Shown here: one piece after another, positions 10,016 through 23,300 of the stretch
Position numbering within the stretch: the first letter of the stretch is position 1
Layout of the letters: each line of letters starts with the position of its first letter
Assembly (NCBI RefSeq): GCF_037975245.1
Contig: NC_092578.1
Location: 1,871,001 to 1,935,000 of the forward strand
DNA length: 64,000 bases
DNA from: Apostichopus japonicus
Taxonomy: Eukaryota > Echinodermata > Holothuroidea > Aspidochirotida > Stichopodidae
Direction of reading: 5' to 3'
Made by a program: the position numbers and the translations under genes
Notes under the pieces: generated by a model
Database searches by the model: none
Told to the model about the DNA's origin: nothing
What the model saw: the letters and a program-made list of their open reading frames with translations, nothing else

Positions 10016-12979
10016 TATTTTCACATTTGGCAAAATCTCTATCTCTCTATCTATCTCTCTCTCTCTGTTAATAAATAAAACCATGATCACCAAATTCAAT
10101 GAAACCATATTATAAGTAAAGCTTGTTTCTAGTCAAGGTCCCCCACAAATTTAGTCACATAAGATGTTAATTTTACATATCTACATTTTACAAATAATTA
10201 TTTAAATTGGCAATCAACAACTCAGAACTATGAATAATTAAAATTTTATATATTTTTTTCCCGACATCCAGTATGGTACACTTCAACCACCATTATATAC
10301 AATGTAGACATCATCATGGCTGCAGCCTATTTGGACACCATGTCAAACTGATAAGCTGCAGCCACAACAGTGATAGCTGCAGCCTCCAATCTCTGACGCA
10401 GTGCCTTACTTGCTTCCAATCAAATTGGAGCTTAAACCTTGTGCATACATATTTGTCTGCCATCTCCAAGGTCTTTTACACACCTGTGACTAAATTTGAA
10501 GCCCGACGATGCCCATTTTTCACAAACATTTACATCTTTGATATACTTGTGAATGTTGTTGTATCGTCATGGCATGCCAAACACAAGTTGCTAAGGATAC
10601 ATTAACATCTTTTGAGCTTTTCTTACATAGTATAACAGCTCCTGCGTCATGCGGTCAGTAAGATAAACAATATCACTTCTCCATAAATACATTATCACAC
10701 CTTCTAGTAATTTTACCAGAATCCTCTTTCAAAAGAAAACTGACAGCTATGGTACATAAAATAATCTATAAGAAATAAACATGTCCTCTTTGCCCAGCTA
10801 GAAAGGAACTTACAAATGTCCTTCAGTGAAGCACAAACACAAGAGGTAAAAAAAAACCAGAAGATGAGGATAATGATTTAACAAAGGCCTTCCTTTACTT
10901 TTTGAAACACAAGGGAAGTGGGTCAATTTCATATTGGGTCCTACATAGCCAATGTAGTCAAAGGGATGATGGGGGGAGGGGGTGGGGGGTGGGGGACGGG
11001 AGCTTGGAAAAAACATTTTTCTGTCCCATTTTGCAACTATTCCTTTGTTTGAGATGCATGATTACACCAAACCACTGGTTGTAGAATAGACAGAACATTC
11101 AAGAGTAATTCCACACCCTAATATCATTGTTTCCTAAACCTGGATTTAAGTAGGAAAACAGGAAGTAATTCTATTGGGGCATTTAAAGGTTAAAGGTCAC
11201 TCTAATCACTAATCAAATCAATTGGTCTTACTAACTGCTTTCTTGGTTCAAATTTACCTGACTGATCTGTTCTGGCAGCTCTGCAACTGTCTGTAGCATA
11301 ACTCTACCCCCTCTCCCTCCCCCCCCCCCCCCCCCCGCATTTCAATCTGCTCTTGTTCCTAAAACAGATCTTCAATAATCAAATTTTGTTCAATTAATGT
11401 AGCTGCAAAGTTTACTGACTGACATAAAAAAAAACTGAACATTCTTCACAACAATTGGTCCCTTACAATCAAATGCATAGTATTAAAATCATAATTACAC
11501 ATTTTAAGCTTAGGAAAGCACACTGGTGATCTGAACAGAAATGACCAGCTTAATTAATTAATTAATGAAGGCAATCAAATGGAAGCGGATAAGAAATAAT
11601 TTGGTCAGACACCAACGACATGTTAAGTAGAAACTGATAATTTGCATAATGTGGCCGCATGAAGACTTGTCTAAACGGAAGACAATGGCAAAATAGGAAA
11701 GGTATTAATTAAAGCCCTGACAATTTTAACTAATTAAAGAGTATCACATGTTAACTGTCACAAGATAAGTTCCACTTTTATCATCATTAATGGCAGTTAA
11801 TGATAATAATATTTGTACATCTGATATCACAGAAACATACCGTAAGTACAGAAATTGGCCAATCAGATTACTCACTGAGACTGTCTGCTCAACAGTTAAA
11901 TCATCAAAATGAGAAATGGCCTCTTTCATTTGGAAGTGCAGCTAAGCTTTGTGCATAGCTTTGAAATGTAAATAATGTATACTGCCATAAAGTCACACCG
12001 AGCTAGGATTCATGGTTAAGTTTTATCGCAAAATTTAATTCATTTCTAACTTCCCAAAAATGGAAGTTTTTCCCTGAATTTTGCAAATCAAACACCAAGC
12101 AAACATGTTGCTTGTAGTTTTACCTCAAATCCATATAGGTGGTTGCATTTTGACTTCTCTTGCTGCCAGGTAAACAATCATAACATTTTGGAAACAGTAT
12201 CTTTGGTTTTCTCACTTCTTGCCATAGAGCTAGCACTGATATATACATTAAAAATTATCTTACTGTACATTCTCAATGTAGATGTATTCCTCTATTAAAG
12301 CATAATTAAATACAACTCCATTCTAGTTATATTAATGAGAGAGGAGCAGTGCTTGCTACCACAGACAAAACAAATACCTGATTTAAGTACCTCTAGAATG
12401 CTAAATTAGTATAAATCACACTAGTGTATGTAATGACTACACCTATAGCTGTTACACACCAAACAACAAACCACTGAATACAACACTTATCTGGTAATGA
12501 AGTATCTCTTCACAAGTTTCATTAAAGGACAATCCAGGGGGATTTTTTGTTGTGTTTTGCTCACGAAAGAGGAACTTATTCTAAGAGGGATTCTGGTGAA
12601 ATATTCATTTCCTACACATTATTTAAAAAAAAAAAAATTTCAAGTGATCACAGTGTGTGCCATAAGTGAACTTCAAGCAACCAGATATTGATGTCATTAT
12701 TTGCAAACTGACTGCAAAATGTTGTTGTTTTCCTTTATTTTTCACTTTATTGCCTTATATTTGGATAAGAAAGGGGTTCTAAACTGACCTATGGGGGTGA
12801 TGTGGAAGTTAACAATATACCAATGACTGGTATTAGTCTATGCACAGTAAGATGCAACCCAAGTATAGTTTGAAAAATGTCTCTACTTCAAATGTTGTTA
12901 ACTGAATGAAGGAACTAAATGGAAATTTCACAAGGCTTTCTTAGAATATATTCAAGATTCACCAGTTCAAGACAAATTA

Positions 12980-13205
12980 CACCGGGTCTGTCCTTCTAAG
13001 CCCTTGTCCGAGAGATCATGGAGACCTCATACTGACTCTGACAAAAGAAAACACTACATTACATCTGTAAACAGTTCCTTGGGAAAATTTCACCGGAATG
13101 TGTACAATATGTTCCTCTTACGTTAGACAAATATGAAAGTTTCACATGAACTATCCTTTGTAAGCCGTTGTCCAAGAGATCATTTTAATCTCCTGCCGAC
13201 CTGAC
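12980..13205. repeat. Diverged direct duplication of about 55 bp
   Basis: The phrases CTAAGCCCTTGTCCGAGAGA (about 12997) and GTAAGCCGTTGTCCAAGAGA (about 13160) begin two related blocks that continue with ATCAT, CTC and CTGACT. They lie about 160 bp apart and are diverged. Confidence 0.55.
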
Positions 13206-13410
13206 TTTTCCAACAAGAAGACGATAGTAACATTTAACAGATCAGTAAGGTTGTGTATGTTTAAATGTTATAATTATAACATTAATATTAGATGTTCTGT
13301 TTGAAGTGTAAGCCATCAAATTGTTCTTTAAAATAAGGATGTGTAATCATAGCCGATTAAGTCTTCAGTAGAAATAAAAAGCTACTTTATTACAAAGTTG
13401 AAATAAATCA

Positions 13411-13460
13411 TGTATATATAGATATATATATACATATATATATATAGATAGATAGATAGC
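13411..13460. repeat. TATA / TAGA microsatellite
   Basis: ATATATATATACATATATAT passes into TAGATAGATAGATAG, a compound simple repeat. Confidence 0.9.
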
Positions 13461-13800
13461 CATCAAATGTGACACTCACACATTTATTATGATCATAAAT
13501 ATGTAAATAACTGACACCATTATGACTTATCAAACTGTTCAAGAGTCCTTAACTCCCTATAAATTATTTTGTAATATAACAGATATTAATTAATAATTGT
13601 GTGCTGGCTGACAATCAGATTAATCAGCCAATAAGTTTATATATATTTGCACTTGCTAAGCAAAATGTCAATTGTCATTTTTAAATACTTTCTTCAATAT
13701 ACCATTTCCAGCCACTTGACCTGTAAAAGAATCACTTTCATCTTTCTTCATACCAAAATGATTGATATTCTGAGAAATCTTAATCAATGCACTTTAACTA

Positions 13801-14955
13801 TCACCCCCCCCCCCCCCGCTCCCCTCCCAAGGAGAACATTTATCAACCATTTTAGGTTTAAAATATTATAATTTGGTTTATGAGAATTTTTATTGAAATG
13901 CCACGAATGTTTCACAAAATCAGTACCCTTTACCAGCGTTACTTGGATGCATGTGGTCAGGAGCAAACTGGACCAAATATTTTCCACATAGGGGCAGGAG
14001 AGAAGCACAACTAAGTCATCCATATGAAGAAAATGCTCTACACTATTCTCAAGTTGAATTGGTTGAAAACTCCACCCCTCCATATCACCCCTCTCCTTCC
14101 ACCCTGTTCCCCTCCCCCCTTTATCTCTGATCCAATTTTTGAGATGTCCAGTGCAGTACAGCCATTGACTTTCATCCACACTGACCATACTCCAACAAAC
14201 CAACCATTCAATATTGTCCATTCAGCTCTTTTGAATCTTTCAAATTTCATCGCTAACAGAAAAATTTAAGAAATAACGTGTTCATTTTGGTTCTTGCGTA
14301 TTTTCATGCCATATGTAATCTACCGAGGTTGACTGCAACAAACGCTCACTCGGTGTGTTGATGTTTGAAAATACTTATTTTAAGCATGCATGCTTGTGAA
14401 CAATAATGCCATTCTTCATTGGATAGCAATACAAGTACTATTGTCTGAAATTATCAACTGCTTTAGCGATGCCTTCACTAGAGTGCATATATTTGTAGAC
14501 AATGGAATACTAGAGACCAGGTATGCAATAGATTTCTTGTCAATAACGATTCTTTATACCAATAATTTATAATATCCTTTTGTTATCTGTCTGTGACTCA
14601 CAAACTTGTTTGTACATGCACAACTGCTACTGTGGAAGCTGATGCCAAAAAACACTGGAAAAAAAAACTGGGTGATTGATCGTTAAGCAGGCTAGTATGG
14701 TATTGTAACAACTATTGATAAAAAAATGTAGATCAAGGACTGAGAAGTTCAATCTACAGACCGATTTCAGAGCGCCTTGTTTTCAAAACTTGAGACAAAT
14801 CAGTTCAATGCCTTAACAAAACTGAAAGCATGAACTATCAGTGATTTCAGTTTATCAAAATCTGTCCCGGTGTAAGGAAAATGAACTTAAGATGGTCAAA
14901 ATATGGCCTTTCATACTTCTAACACATCGTTCCTAGCAGGATCTTCTTCAGAGGC
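13801..14955. other. Intergenic, no gene recognised
   Basis: A poly-C run starts at about 13804. The longest chance frame here is 145 codons on the minus strand (13784-14221), antisense to an 81-codon plus frame. It shows no recognisable domain and runs into the poly-C tract as poly-Gly. I do not call a gene. Confidence 0.5.
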
Positions 14956-14960
14956 TAAAA

Positions 14961-15203
14961 TTTAGGAGTGTTAGCTCAGTGGTTAATGCCGGTGCCTTCC
15001 AGTCATAAGGTCCCGAGTTCAAGTCACTCCAAGAATAATGTATGTCGTCCAGTTACAGAGTTACAGAGACAATTGACAATTTATAATCATGGACGTAAAT
15101 ATGAATCTAAGAGACCGACTTCGGTCAGCTTTCGGCTTTGATAAGCCAATGATGGCTTCTTCGCGAGTTCCTGCTTGCAGGAGGATCTAAAAAAATACAT
15201 ACA
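14961..15203 (+). repeat. tRNA-derived SINE, near full length
   Basis: A clear Pol III promoter is visible: box A TTAGCTCAGTGG at 14971-14982 and box B GAGTTCAAGTC at 15015-15025. It is followed by an unrelated body with TCGGTCAGCTTTCGGCTTTG and GCGAGTTCCTGCTTGCAGGA, and an A-rich end (CTAAAAAAATACATACA). The head-body-A-tail order is typical of a tRNA-derived SINE. It sits beyond the putative 3' end of the DRAK gene. The family name is not recognised with certainty. Confidence 0.75.
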
Positions 15204-16524
15204 TTCTCTTACACAGGCTCTCTAGTGGAAAAGCAGTTTGCTAACAGCTTTATTTTATTTTGAGTTTTATATGTTGTCAATATCATGTCAAAACTAAACG
15301 CCTGTGAGATGTTTTGGCATTTTCAAACTGAAACGGCATTGCCATTAGTCAGGGAAGTGACTCCGACCCAGGAATTGAGACATGATTGAGTTATATTTAG
15401 TTAGACAGGACACAGAATTAGTGCCATTACTGACAATTAAATTATGAGACCTTACAGACAACGGAATCTTTAAACAAAACTCTTCCTGTCCCATTTATCG
15501 ACTGCTGTTAGCAAAGGAAGTAACTCAATTAAAATAGACCGAGCGATAGTTCGGGGAGATGTTAGAAGTTCAGGGAGATGTTAACCAAGTTTTAACACTA
15601 TAGAGTGTCTGCAATCACTATTACTGTACTACCATTCTCCCACTTCCATGGCATGGATCAAAGTGTGGAGAAATATGTACACCTTGCTGCACAGCTCCAC
15701 TCCTAATAAAGCTACCTTAAAGAAAATTCAAAGAAACTGTTTGAGTTCTTCTCATCATCCAATCTCATTGTCTCCATTAACAATTCACAAACCCTTTACA
15801 TTGGTCCCATGCATAGTACTGTTAACAAAAATGGCCAAATTTGCACCTATGTCAGATATATACACATTAAACAATGAGTTTAAGTTGGAAGTTTACTTTT
15901 GATTAAGTCACAGTCAAAGAAAGAAGGAGAGGTTAACCATCACCACCTTTCAATGAAAATACCTTCTTGACAACATACTGTACTCACTCACCTAAAGTAA
16001 TGGACATTAATATAATGTAAGGTATAGTAATGTAATGTACATATCTTATTTGAGAACAGAAATGTGTGTATGTCTTAAAAAAATATTGTGCTGTTTGTTC
16101 GTTTTGTGTAGAGTCCATTAAGCAGTCTTGGTGTGTGGTGGTTGGGGGGGGGGGGGGGTGGAATAAAATGTTTTCCTTCAGCAACTTTGTTCAACCTCTT
16201 TTATGGGGTAATTTCTGTAAAGCAACATATGGTGTTTAAATGTAACCTGCACTGTTAGAAGTTGTCATTGTGAATGGTGATAACACAATTTTTGGCACAA
16301 AATTTGCCTATTAAGGGTTTCATCTGTGTGCTTTGATTAACATATAATCTTCTCCTGGTTACCAAACCTGGTTGAGTGTGATACAGTAATCATGGACACG
16401 ACATTCAACTAGCAATCTCAACATCCTCGTCCAGGAACTGATAAAGGGAGCAATGTCACGTAATAAATGAACAAACTATCTAGAGAATAAATTCTTGAAG
16501 CCTACGAAGAACAGAACTTTGACA
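15204..16524 (-). other. DRAK 3' UTR and downstream sequence (probable)
   Basis: No further exon follows the DRAK stop on the minus strand. Two overlapping minus-strand AATAAA signals (TTTATT on plus, 15249-15259) would give a 3' UTR of about 1.27 kb. A poly-G run lies at 16144-16158. Where the transcript really ends is inference. Confidence 0.35.
15249..15259 (-). terminator. Candidate DRAK polyadenylation signals
   Basis: Two AATAAA hexamers on the minus strand are the first canonical signals I find after the stop codon at 16525-16527. Confidence 0.3.
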
Positions 16525-17332
16525 TCAAACTTCCATTTTACAGCGTTTGGGTTCTGGAGTACTGTCATTGATTATATTCTCCTTGCCATGATGAAGTATC
16601 CGTCTCTGGGAGTAAGGACTTGACGAGGGGGAGTAGGGACTTGAGGTGGGGGAGTAGGGAGTTGAGGAGGGGGAGAAGGGACTGTCCCCCTTATGATACC
16701 CATGTAACTTTTCCGCCATAGAGCCAATCACCTTGTTCGGACTGACGTTGTTGAAGGTGAAAAACTCGCCCCTCTGTTGCTCCTTATCTTGGTCAGAGTT
16801 GCTTTGGTTCACGTAATCGCTCGATAAATTCTTGTGGGGAGGAGGTTCTACGTTAACAACCTCTGTTTCAATAGTCTCAGAAGTTGAGCTCATCTGAATA
16901 GAAGAGGATGGAGTAATTGTTCTTTGTTCTTTTGCAGGAGGAGGTGGGGATGTTTCAGTCCGCATGACATGATTCTCGTCTGGTATTTGCTCTCTTTGTG
17001 AAGATGTCGTATCTGACGACTCTTGGGCAGTTCTCGATTCTTCTTCGCCCGGTTTGCACTCAGATGACACGATCAACTTATTGGAGTTGTCATCCGAGAG
17101 AATCATTTCCCTATTACCGGAGCATTCCTCTGCCAACCCCATCAGACGACGGAAGCCGTTATTTAATGAATTATTCAATTCCAGAATTTGCATATCTGGT
17201 TTGTTCTCACTCGTGGTAGCAGCCTCTTCTTGATGGGAGTCACTTTCTATACTTGTCGATGAACATCCGTCACTAAGGTGCTTGCTCCTGAATATAGGAT
17301 GGTTTATGCAATCTGCAGCTGTTAACCGGTTC
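16525..17332 (-). CDS. STK17: DRAK exon 6: end of kinase lobe and regulatory tail
   Basis: The acceptor is TTACTTAG; the exon opens with G AACCGG, completing Glu271 and giving [14 protein letters not shown], the last kinase helix. The remaining residues are rich in Ser, Glu, Thr and Pro, with short proline runs ([13 protein letters not shown]). Residues 488-512 are heptads SPFSPSS / TPYSPTS / SPYSPSS / SPYS. The last residues, [11 protein letters not shown], are basic. The frame ends at TGA 16525-16527. An upstream in-frame ATG at 17343 lies inside the intron and is not the start. Confidence 0.95.
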
Positions 17333-20300
17333 CTAAGTAACAAAACAAGAAAATGATTTATAATAAATATATTTTTTTAGTTCTTTTACTAATTAATGGC
17401 CTCCTTAAGTATCATGAATTTTTTTTTCTTCACGGAAGTAGTAAAATATAATATAACTGCTCGGCAGGAAATAGCAATGAGCATTAATTTGAAATTTTGG
17501 CATGGCGCCCTCTATTTTGTTGCTTTGCCTCAGTACAGTAATCTACTGAGCTACCGGGTACCATAGCAACTGTAGATAATTTTGTGCTCTTTTGAGTGTA
17601 GCCATTAGTTTACAAATGGTTATTTTTGCATTGTTGCTCTTCAAACCTTCTTGGTTTGAATTATTTCAAGATAAAAGCATGTCTCTCCTCGACAAATGGG
17701 TTACATATCTACCTGGCTAACTACAGTAGTATGACTATACCATCTCATCTCACTCACTTTAGCGTCACCAAACTTCCCCATTTTCTTTTCTAAAAAATTT
17801 ACTGTTTATATCCATTGTTTGCTGAGTGAGTGGAGAAAAATGAACAGAAAACTGGCATTCCAGTTTTCTGATCAATAACATTAGCACAATGGTTTGATGT
17901 TTTCTACAAATTTATACCTTCCACTTTTTAATATCTTTGGTTAATTAGAGAAATCAATTACATTCCAGCATAAGAAAATTCTTCTACAGTATATCCTCAG
18001 CACTTTCTCGGTCGTTTTGTTCAGCTGCTAACAGAAAGACAAAGTTTTAAGTGTTTGGAAGCATTGACTTACTCAGGTTCTATAACGCAGAGAGCTTTGA
18101 TGAAGTCCTGAGCTTCTAAAGAGACGTCTTTAAAATACTCCTCTGGAAAGTCGAGATTTCCCTGAGAGATGTTGAGGTACGTTTCCTGCTTGGTGTCGCC
18201 AGTGAATGGAGATACTCCTGTCAACATGACGTACGCCACCACTCCCACGCTCCACATGTCTGTTGCGAAGGAAATTGGCTCAAAGTTTAACACTTCAGGA
18301 GCTGCAAACAAGATTGAAATGAAAAAATGGCGATGTTATTTGTAAATGATCTAGTATCTAGGTCATTTATATTTGATATATACTTCTGATACTACTTTAT
18401 CTGTGTTCTTGACTAAATGGATCATGTTACACAACAATATCAACAGGAATATTGACTAGTGATCCAGGGTGGCAGGTACTAAACAATACAACATGGTTCC
18501 AGGATGGGTATAAAAAAAAATATATCATGAAATAAAAACATCTGAATTTTCATGTAGATAAAATATAACATCTCCTGCAATCAATCATCAGTTTTTACTG
18601 GGCAACTTTGAGATTGGCTAAAATGCTTTTACCCCTCACAGCCTACAGCAATGGATGGTCCATTAAACATTTATTCACTAACAGGTTCAGCATCTCTCCC
18701 TCTCCCTCAAAATATTAAACACGTTCCTCAAAAGCTTTTCAATCACCTGTGAAATTTTAATACCGCACATGTCCGATCTTTGCAAACAAAAACAGAGCCA
18801 AGAAGAGCTGAGGGTATGAATCAGCTTTTAAAGATAACAATCTGATTTTAGGAGATGGAGTAGCCTGGAGAAGAAACATTTGGTCATTTAACCACCTCAT
18901 TTTTTTCTCCATTCCTTCCTCACAGAAACTGAAGTTATTACACTCTTATATAGCAGCATCCTGAAACTGTTGTACAGAAGGTTTGAACAGGTATGATTGT
19001 ATCTCAATACGGCAAGAATAATTTCATTTCTTACGTTATATGTTTGTGACCCTTTGTAACAGTATCGTCTACACACTATGTGTTCGACAGCAATAACAGC
19101 TCACAATGTAATTAGCAATATCCCCCACTGAACCTCCTACTATCCTATCTTACCCTTTCACAAACCTTTTTAGGGTTTTTACACACTGCGAATTTATTCA
19201 CGTTGTGGCTCCCGTACAATATCGCCTTTGATATTTTAAAGTTTTTTTAAAATATTTTTCGCCAAGTTTCGCATATAAAATATACACCACTTAACTGCCA
19301 TAGTTTCAAGCTGGAATCTATCTTTTAAAAACTTTGAATAAAAACATTGATGAGTTTCAACTGACAATTACTCAATCCATTTTGTGAGGGACTTATCTTC
19401 TTTTTTTGTACCAGTAACTATTTGTTAAAAAGATACAGTTAATCACATTATAATCATAGAAGTGATGAACACAGATTAAAAATGCTACAGTCAATCCTTA
19501 CAAGAGTTAAGTGCATATATTTTAGAACTTTGTTTCAAGAATGGAAGGGAGAGAATGTAGATGAGGGACCTGGGCATGTTGTATTGCTTGTTTGTTTATT
19601 TAGTTCTCACCTAGCCTCAATCTACCCACAGGAGAAAAACACTTGTTGAATGACACTTACAACATTTACAGTCAGGGGAAACTACCTGCTAACTAATGCC
19701 TGACTGTTGCCAACTTTTGCTTTAACATCAAGTAAGTTTATTCCAGTCCCTTTAAGTAGTTATATTTGTATTACTCCTGGCTAATCACTAGCTGGTGTCA
19801 CCTGCTTCTTATAATAGCTTAGTCAAGCAAAGTTCGACAAATTTGCATCGAGTTAGTGATAACATCTGTCCCTTCCTTTTGCTGTCCACCTCAAACAGAA
19901 ATCTGACGAGTCTAAGATTTTATCAGTTAGATCACAAGATGGCAGTGCTGGTTAGAGCACCCTAGGAATCAAACATGGCCTTTGAGTAATCACAATAACC
20001 TATTTCCTCTGGTGATATCATCCAACCCCCCCCCCATCCCAGTATGAGAGGAGACTTCTCCGTTTGAACACAGGCTTCGTCATGAGGAACTTATAATTGA
20101 GTTAAGTGAACACTTTCCAATATCACCAGAGATTAATTTAACAACAAAAATTCTGTGTCAGAATCTATTTAAGATTTATTAGGGAGCTTAAGTTAGGCTG
20201 TTACTTGAGGATGTTTGGATTTGCTTCTATTGCGGACATCAAGGTACTATATTGCTGAAGATGAGTACCTACTACATATTGTTTTAAAGATTTGTTGCTG

Positions 20301-23300
20301 GGGAGGCACTGGGGTACTGGGGAGGCAGAGACCGTATTAATGTGCTCGGGATGCTCGTAGAGAAAAAAACAAATTACTTTTGAAACAAATCTGCAGTTGT
20401 TAGGGTTGCTTCTAATGGGCGTCATAGAGCTGTGGGAGCTTATCCACTTTACTGTTGATAAGATTTCCTACTAGGGGCATCAGGGTAGCCTGGAAGTTGT
20501 ACTGTATTCATTAAGGACTACCTGGTAAATTAATGCGGGAGCTACGATAAAGTTGTTAACAATTGCTCTTACGGCATCAGGTTACTGTGGAAGCCATGTT
20601 AGATGTTAGGGTTGTTCTTACTGGTACTGTTGTGGGACTGCTACCGCAACAGTGCATTTGTTTGCAATTATGCAATCATTGCTAGAGAGTTACATTATCA
20701 TAAATTCATCTAAAGGCTGTCATTAGCCTGATGCTGCAGTCATTACAAGCTCTCCAAGCTGTAAACAGCCTGAGATGGAGAATCTTTTAATCCACAACAT
20801 GTCCAAGAATTCAGTAAACAATGTCCAGGGTCTCCAATATACGAAAGAATAACATTTGAACTGGAAGATAAATATCATTTATTTACCAATCAAAAAGAAC
20901 TGAATATCAACTAAGATCCCTAGAACTCTTCAACCTGGATACAGTAATGTAGGTCCATCACATGCACCTAGTCTACAATTAAGTGTATATCCTGTACTAT
21001 CCTAGATGGAACCATTTAGTTTACTTTGGCATGTATATCCTGTACTATCCTAGATGGAACCATTTAGTTTACTTTGGCATGGATATCCTGTACTATCCTA
21101 GATGGAACCATTTAGTTACTGCAGCATGTATATCCTGTAGCATCCTTGAAGGAAAAAGATATTACATAATCTTTGTACAATATGTAAAAGTTAAAGATAC
21201 CCCCACTCATTTCCACAGGGACTCTAGTATCAAGAGTGAACAGAAACTAACAGGCAGGCCAACTAAATCTGGCTGTTGACCAACACAACACATTCGTCTC
21301 TCATGTGTCCCTTGCACGTGCCCTTGTGCCATGAACCTTATCGGGTACCACACCTCTCTCATGACAGAAAAACTTTGAACAGTTTTCCTAAATTCAGTCG
21401 ATGGAACAGTACTCTGCAACTGTTATATTTACTAAGAGTGCAGCAATAGCGAGGAGACAGGTACAGGCTGCACGTAATTATTGAAAAACACAATTCACTC
21501 ACCGACATAATCAACCGTGCCCACGATTTCGCGGACTTCCAGATCTTTCTCCAACCATTTAGCGATTCCAAAATCGATCAGCTTTATATCTCCCTGTCTG
21601 ATCTCTTCGTTAGTAAGGAGAATATTCTGAGGCTGGAATATGAAAAGAAAGTACATAAAGAGAGGTTCACATTTTGATTTTTTTTTTGCATGGCCTAGAC
21701 ATCACAAGAATAAATATTGATACCACTGTATCCCATTTTAGCAGTGGATGTTAATTACATCTCCATGTTCTTCTGGCCGAGAGCTGTAAAAATCTGTAAA
21801 TCTTGCAATACAGGGAGGTGGAAAAGTTTCCAAGAGATATTTTCAACCACATTATAGCTGCATCACAGAGTGAAATTAAGTTAAAATGTTATATGTTTCC
21901 ATCAATTCGTCTCCATGCTGTACTTATAGGCTGTCGACTAATTATTCTCAGGCTGGAAATAACTGTCACTATCATTGAAGATACTGTTAAAATTAACTTA
22001 ACTAACCAGTTTCATAAAAGTGGACTTTCTAAATTTGACAAATTGCTAATTGTCTACCTGTCTCAATTAGCCTGTCAAATCAATCAACTACACGGCAGGC
22101 TGGTACTAATTAAGATCGGCTATTTTAGTGTTAAGTGTGCTGATATACTATCAGTAAGTATTACCATACATGCAGTAACTTTGACAGGCAGCTCAAGATT
22201 GTCTTAACTAATCATACTCTCCATGTATAGCTACACTGACGGTACAGTAAATGTTTTCCCTTACTCCCATCATTCACTGCTTTCTACAGTTCTTGAATAT
22301 TCAACACTTTGCCATAACAAATTTAAAGGAAAACACATGTAACCATTATGTTGATTTTATACTTCTGTGGTTTATCAAGATGTTTTATATACGACAATAA
22401 TGTGTAACATACAGTTTAAATTTGAGATGATAGAGGCAGTATTCAGCCTATTTAAACATTAATGATGACATACTGTATATAGTATTATTATTCAAAATCC
22501 TAATTTTCTGAGAAAATATTGACAGCAATTTTATAAGTTTCCATATCTGCATATACAGTAACTTGTGAGAACAAAGTCTTTGAGATTAGCATTAATTAAA
22601 TGACAACGTTATTTTTGATAAGTTATTATTCTGCAAAGTGATACTTGTTGATAAACTTGTTGATACCCTTGCTGATCACAGACCCTATTGCATTGTCTAT
22701 ACTTTATGTACAGTTAACTATGAACCTGTGTTTTTGCATCGTTAAACAAATATGATTATTCATAAGTTTTCATATTCAGAATATAGGTAATTACCCAGAG
22801 AAAGGGGACATATACTAGTGTTTTGTATACATATTCACCACAATGCACCATTGTAGCGAATATAGAACAGCACTGAAGTGTACAACCATTACCAGCATTT
22901 CACTATCCCCAAACTGCATATGTTCTGCAGGCTACGGTGTGTGTACTGGTCATGTGTAAAATGATCCCCTAAGGAGTATATAACATTGGTCACATCTGGA
23001 CTGACCAGAGGACTTAGTTAAACCTTGATGGGTTTCGTATGATGTACTACCGGCACCCAGCAGTGTGTCCTCTGACTAAATATGATCACATGATCACATG
23101 AACACAGGTAGCTTAGGAACAACACAAATCAGAAAAGGACATAATTGAAATCAAAACAAGTTTGGTTCCGAGCACTTTCACTGGATTATTAAAGACAACC
23201 ATATGATAAACTTATTAACTGCTGCAGGCTATCAAGGACGACAACGTGTATCCATTTTACCAGCTCATGCTTTTTAAAGCACTATTTTGTGTTTGGTGGC

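Larger units (their letters stand above)
10016..13800. other. Intergenic, no gene recognised
   Basis: Contains a CT-rich microsatellite (10038-10067), a G-rich run (10970-10998), a long C tract (about 11319-11336), a TTAA run (11551-11565), a duplicated block (12980-13205) and a TATA/GATA microsatellite (13411-13460). The 110-codon frame at 10273-10605 has no recognisable homology, no splice context and low-complexity His/Ser/Cys content. Confidence 0.5.
18302..21502 (-). other. DRAK intron 4
   Basis: A 3.2-kb intron. It holds a degenerate tandem repeat (20205-20645), a 48-bp minisatellite (20984-21150) and a short C run near 20025-20034. I see no nested gene; the plus-strand frame at 20983-21279 is the minisatellite read in frame. 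Confidence 0.8.

Noticed and set aside
10273-10605. 110-codon plus-strand frame
   Set aside because: No known domain, no splice or poly-A context, composition like random AT-rich DNA.
13784-14221. 145-codon minus-strand frame
   Set aside because: Runs into poly-Gly from a poly-C tract and has no recognisable motif or partner exon.
17333-17343. ATG at 17343 as start of a separate 272-aa protein
   Set aside because: The first four codons are intronic; the acceptor at 17333-17334 joins the frame to the kinase exons exactly.
18302-18311. ATG at 18311 as a start (frame beginning MFAAPE)
   Set aside because: It precedes the acceptor CAG; the exon begins inside the APE motif codon and joins the DFG exon.
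20983-21279. 98-codon frame with repeated [16 protein letters not shown]
   Set aside because: The repeat is a 48-bp minisatellite that happens to be a multiple of three.
21803-22207. 134-codon plus-strand frame
   Set aside because: Antisense inside a DRAK intron, no homology seen, no regulatory context.
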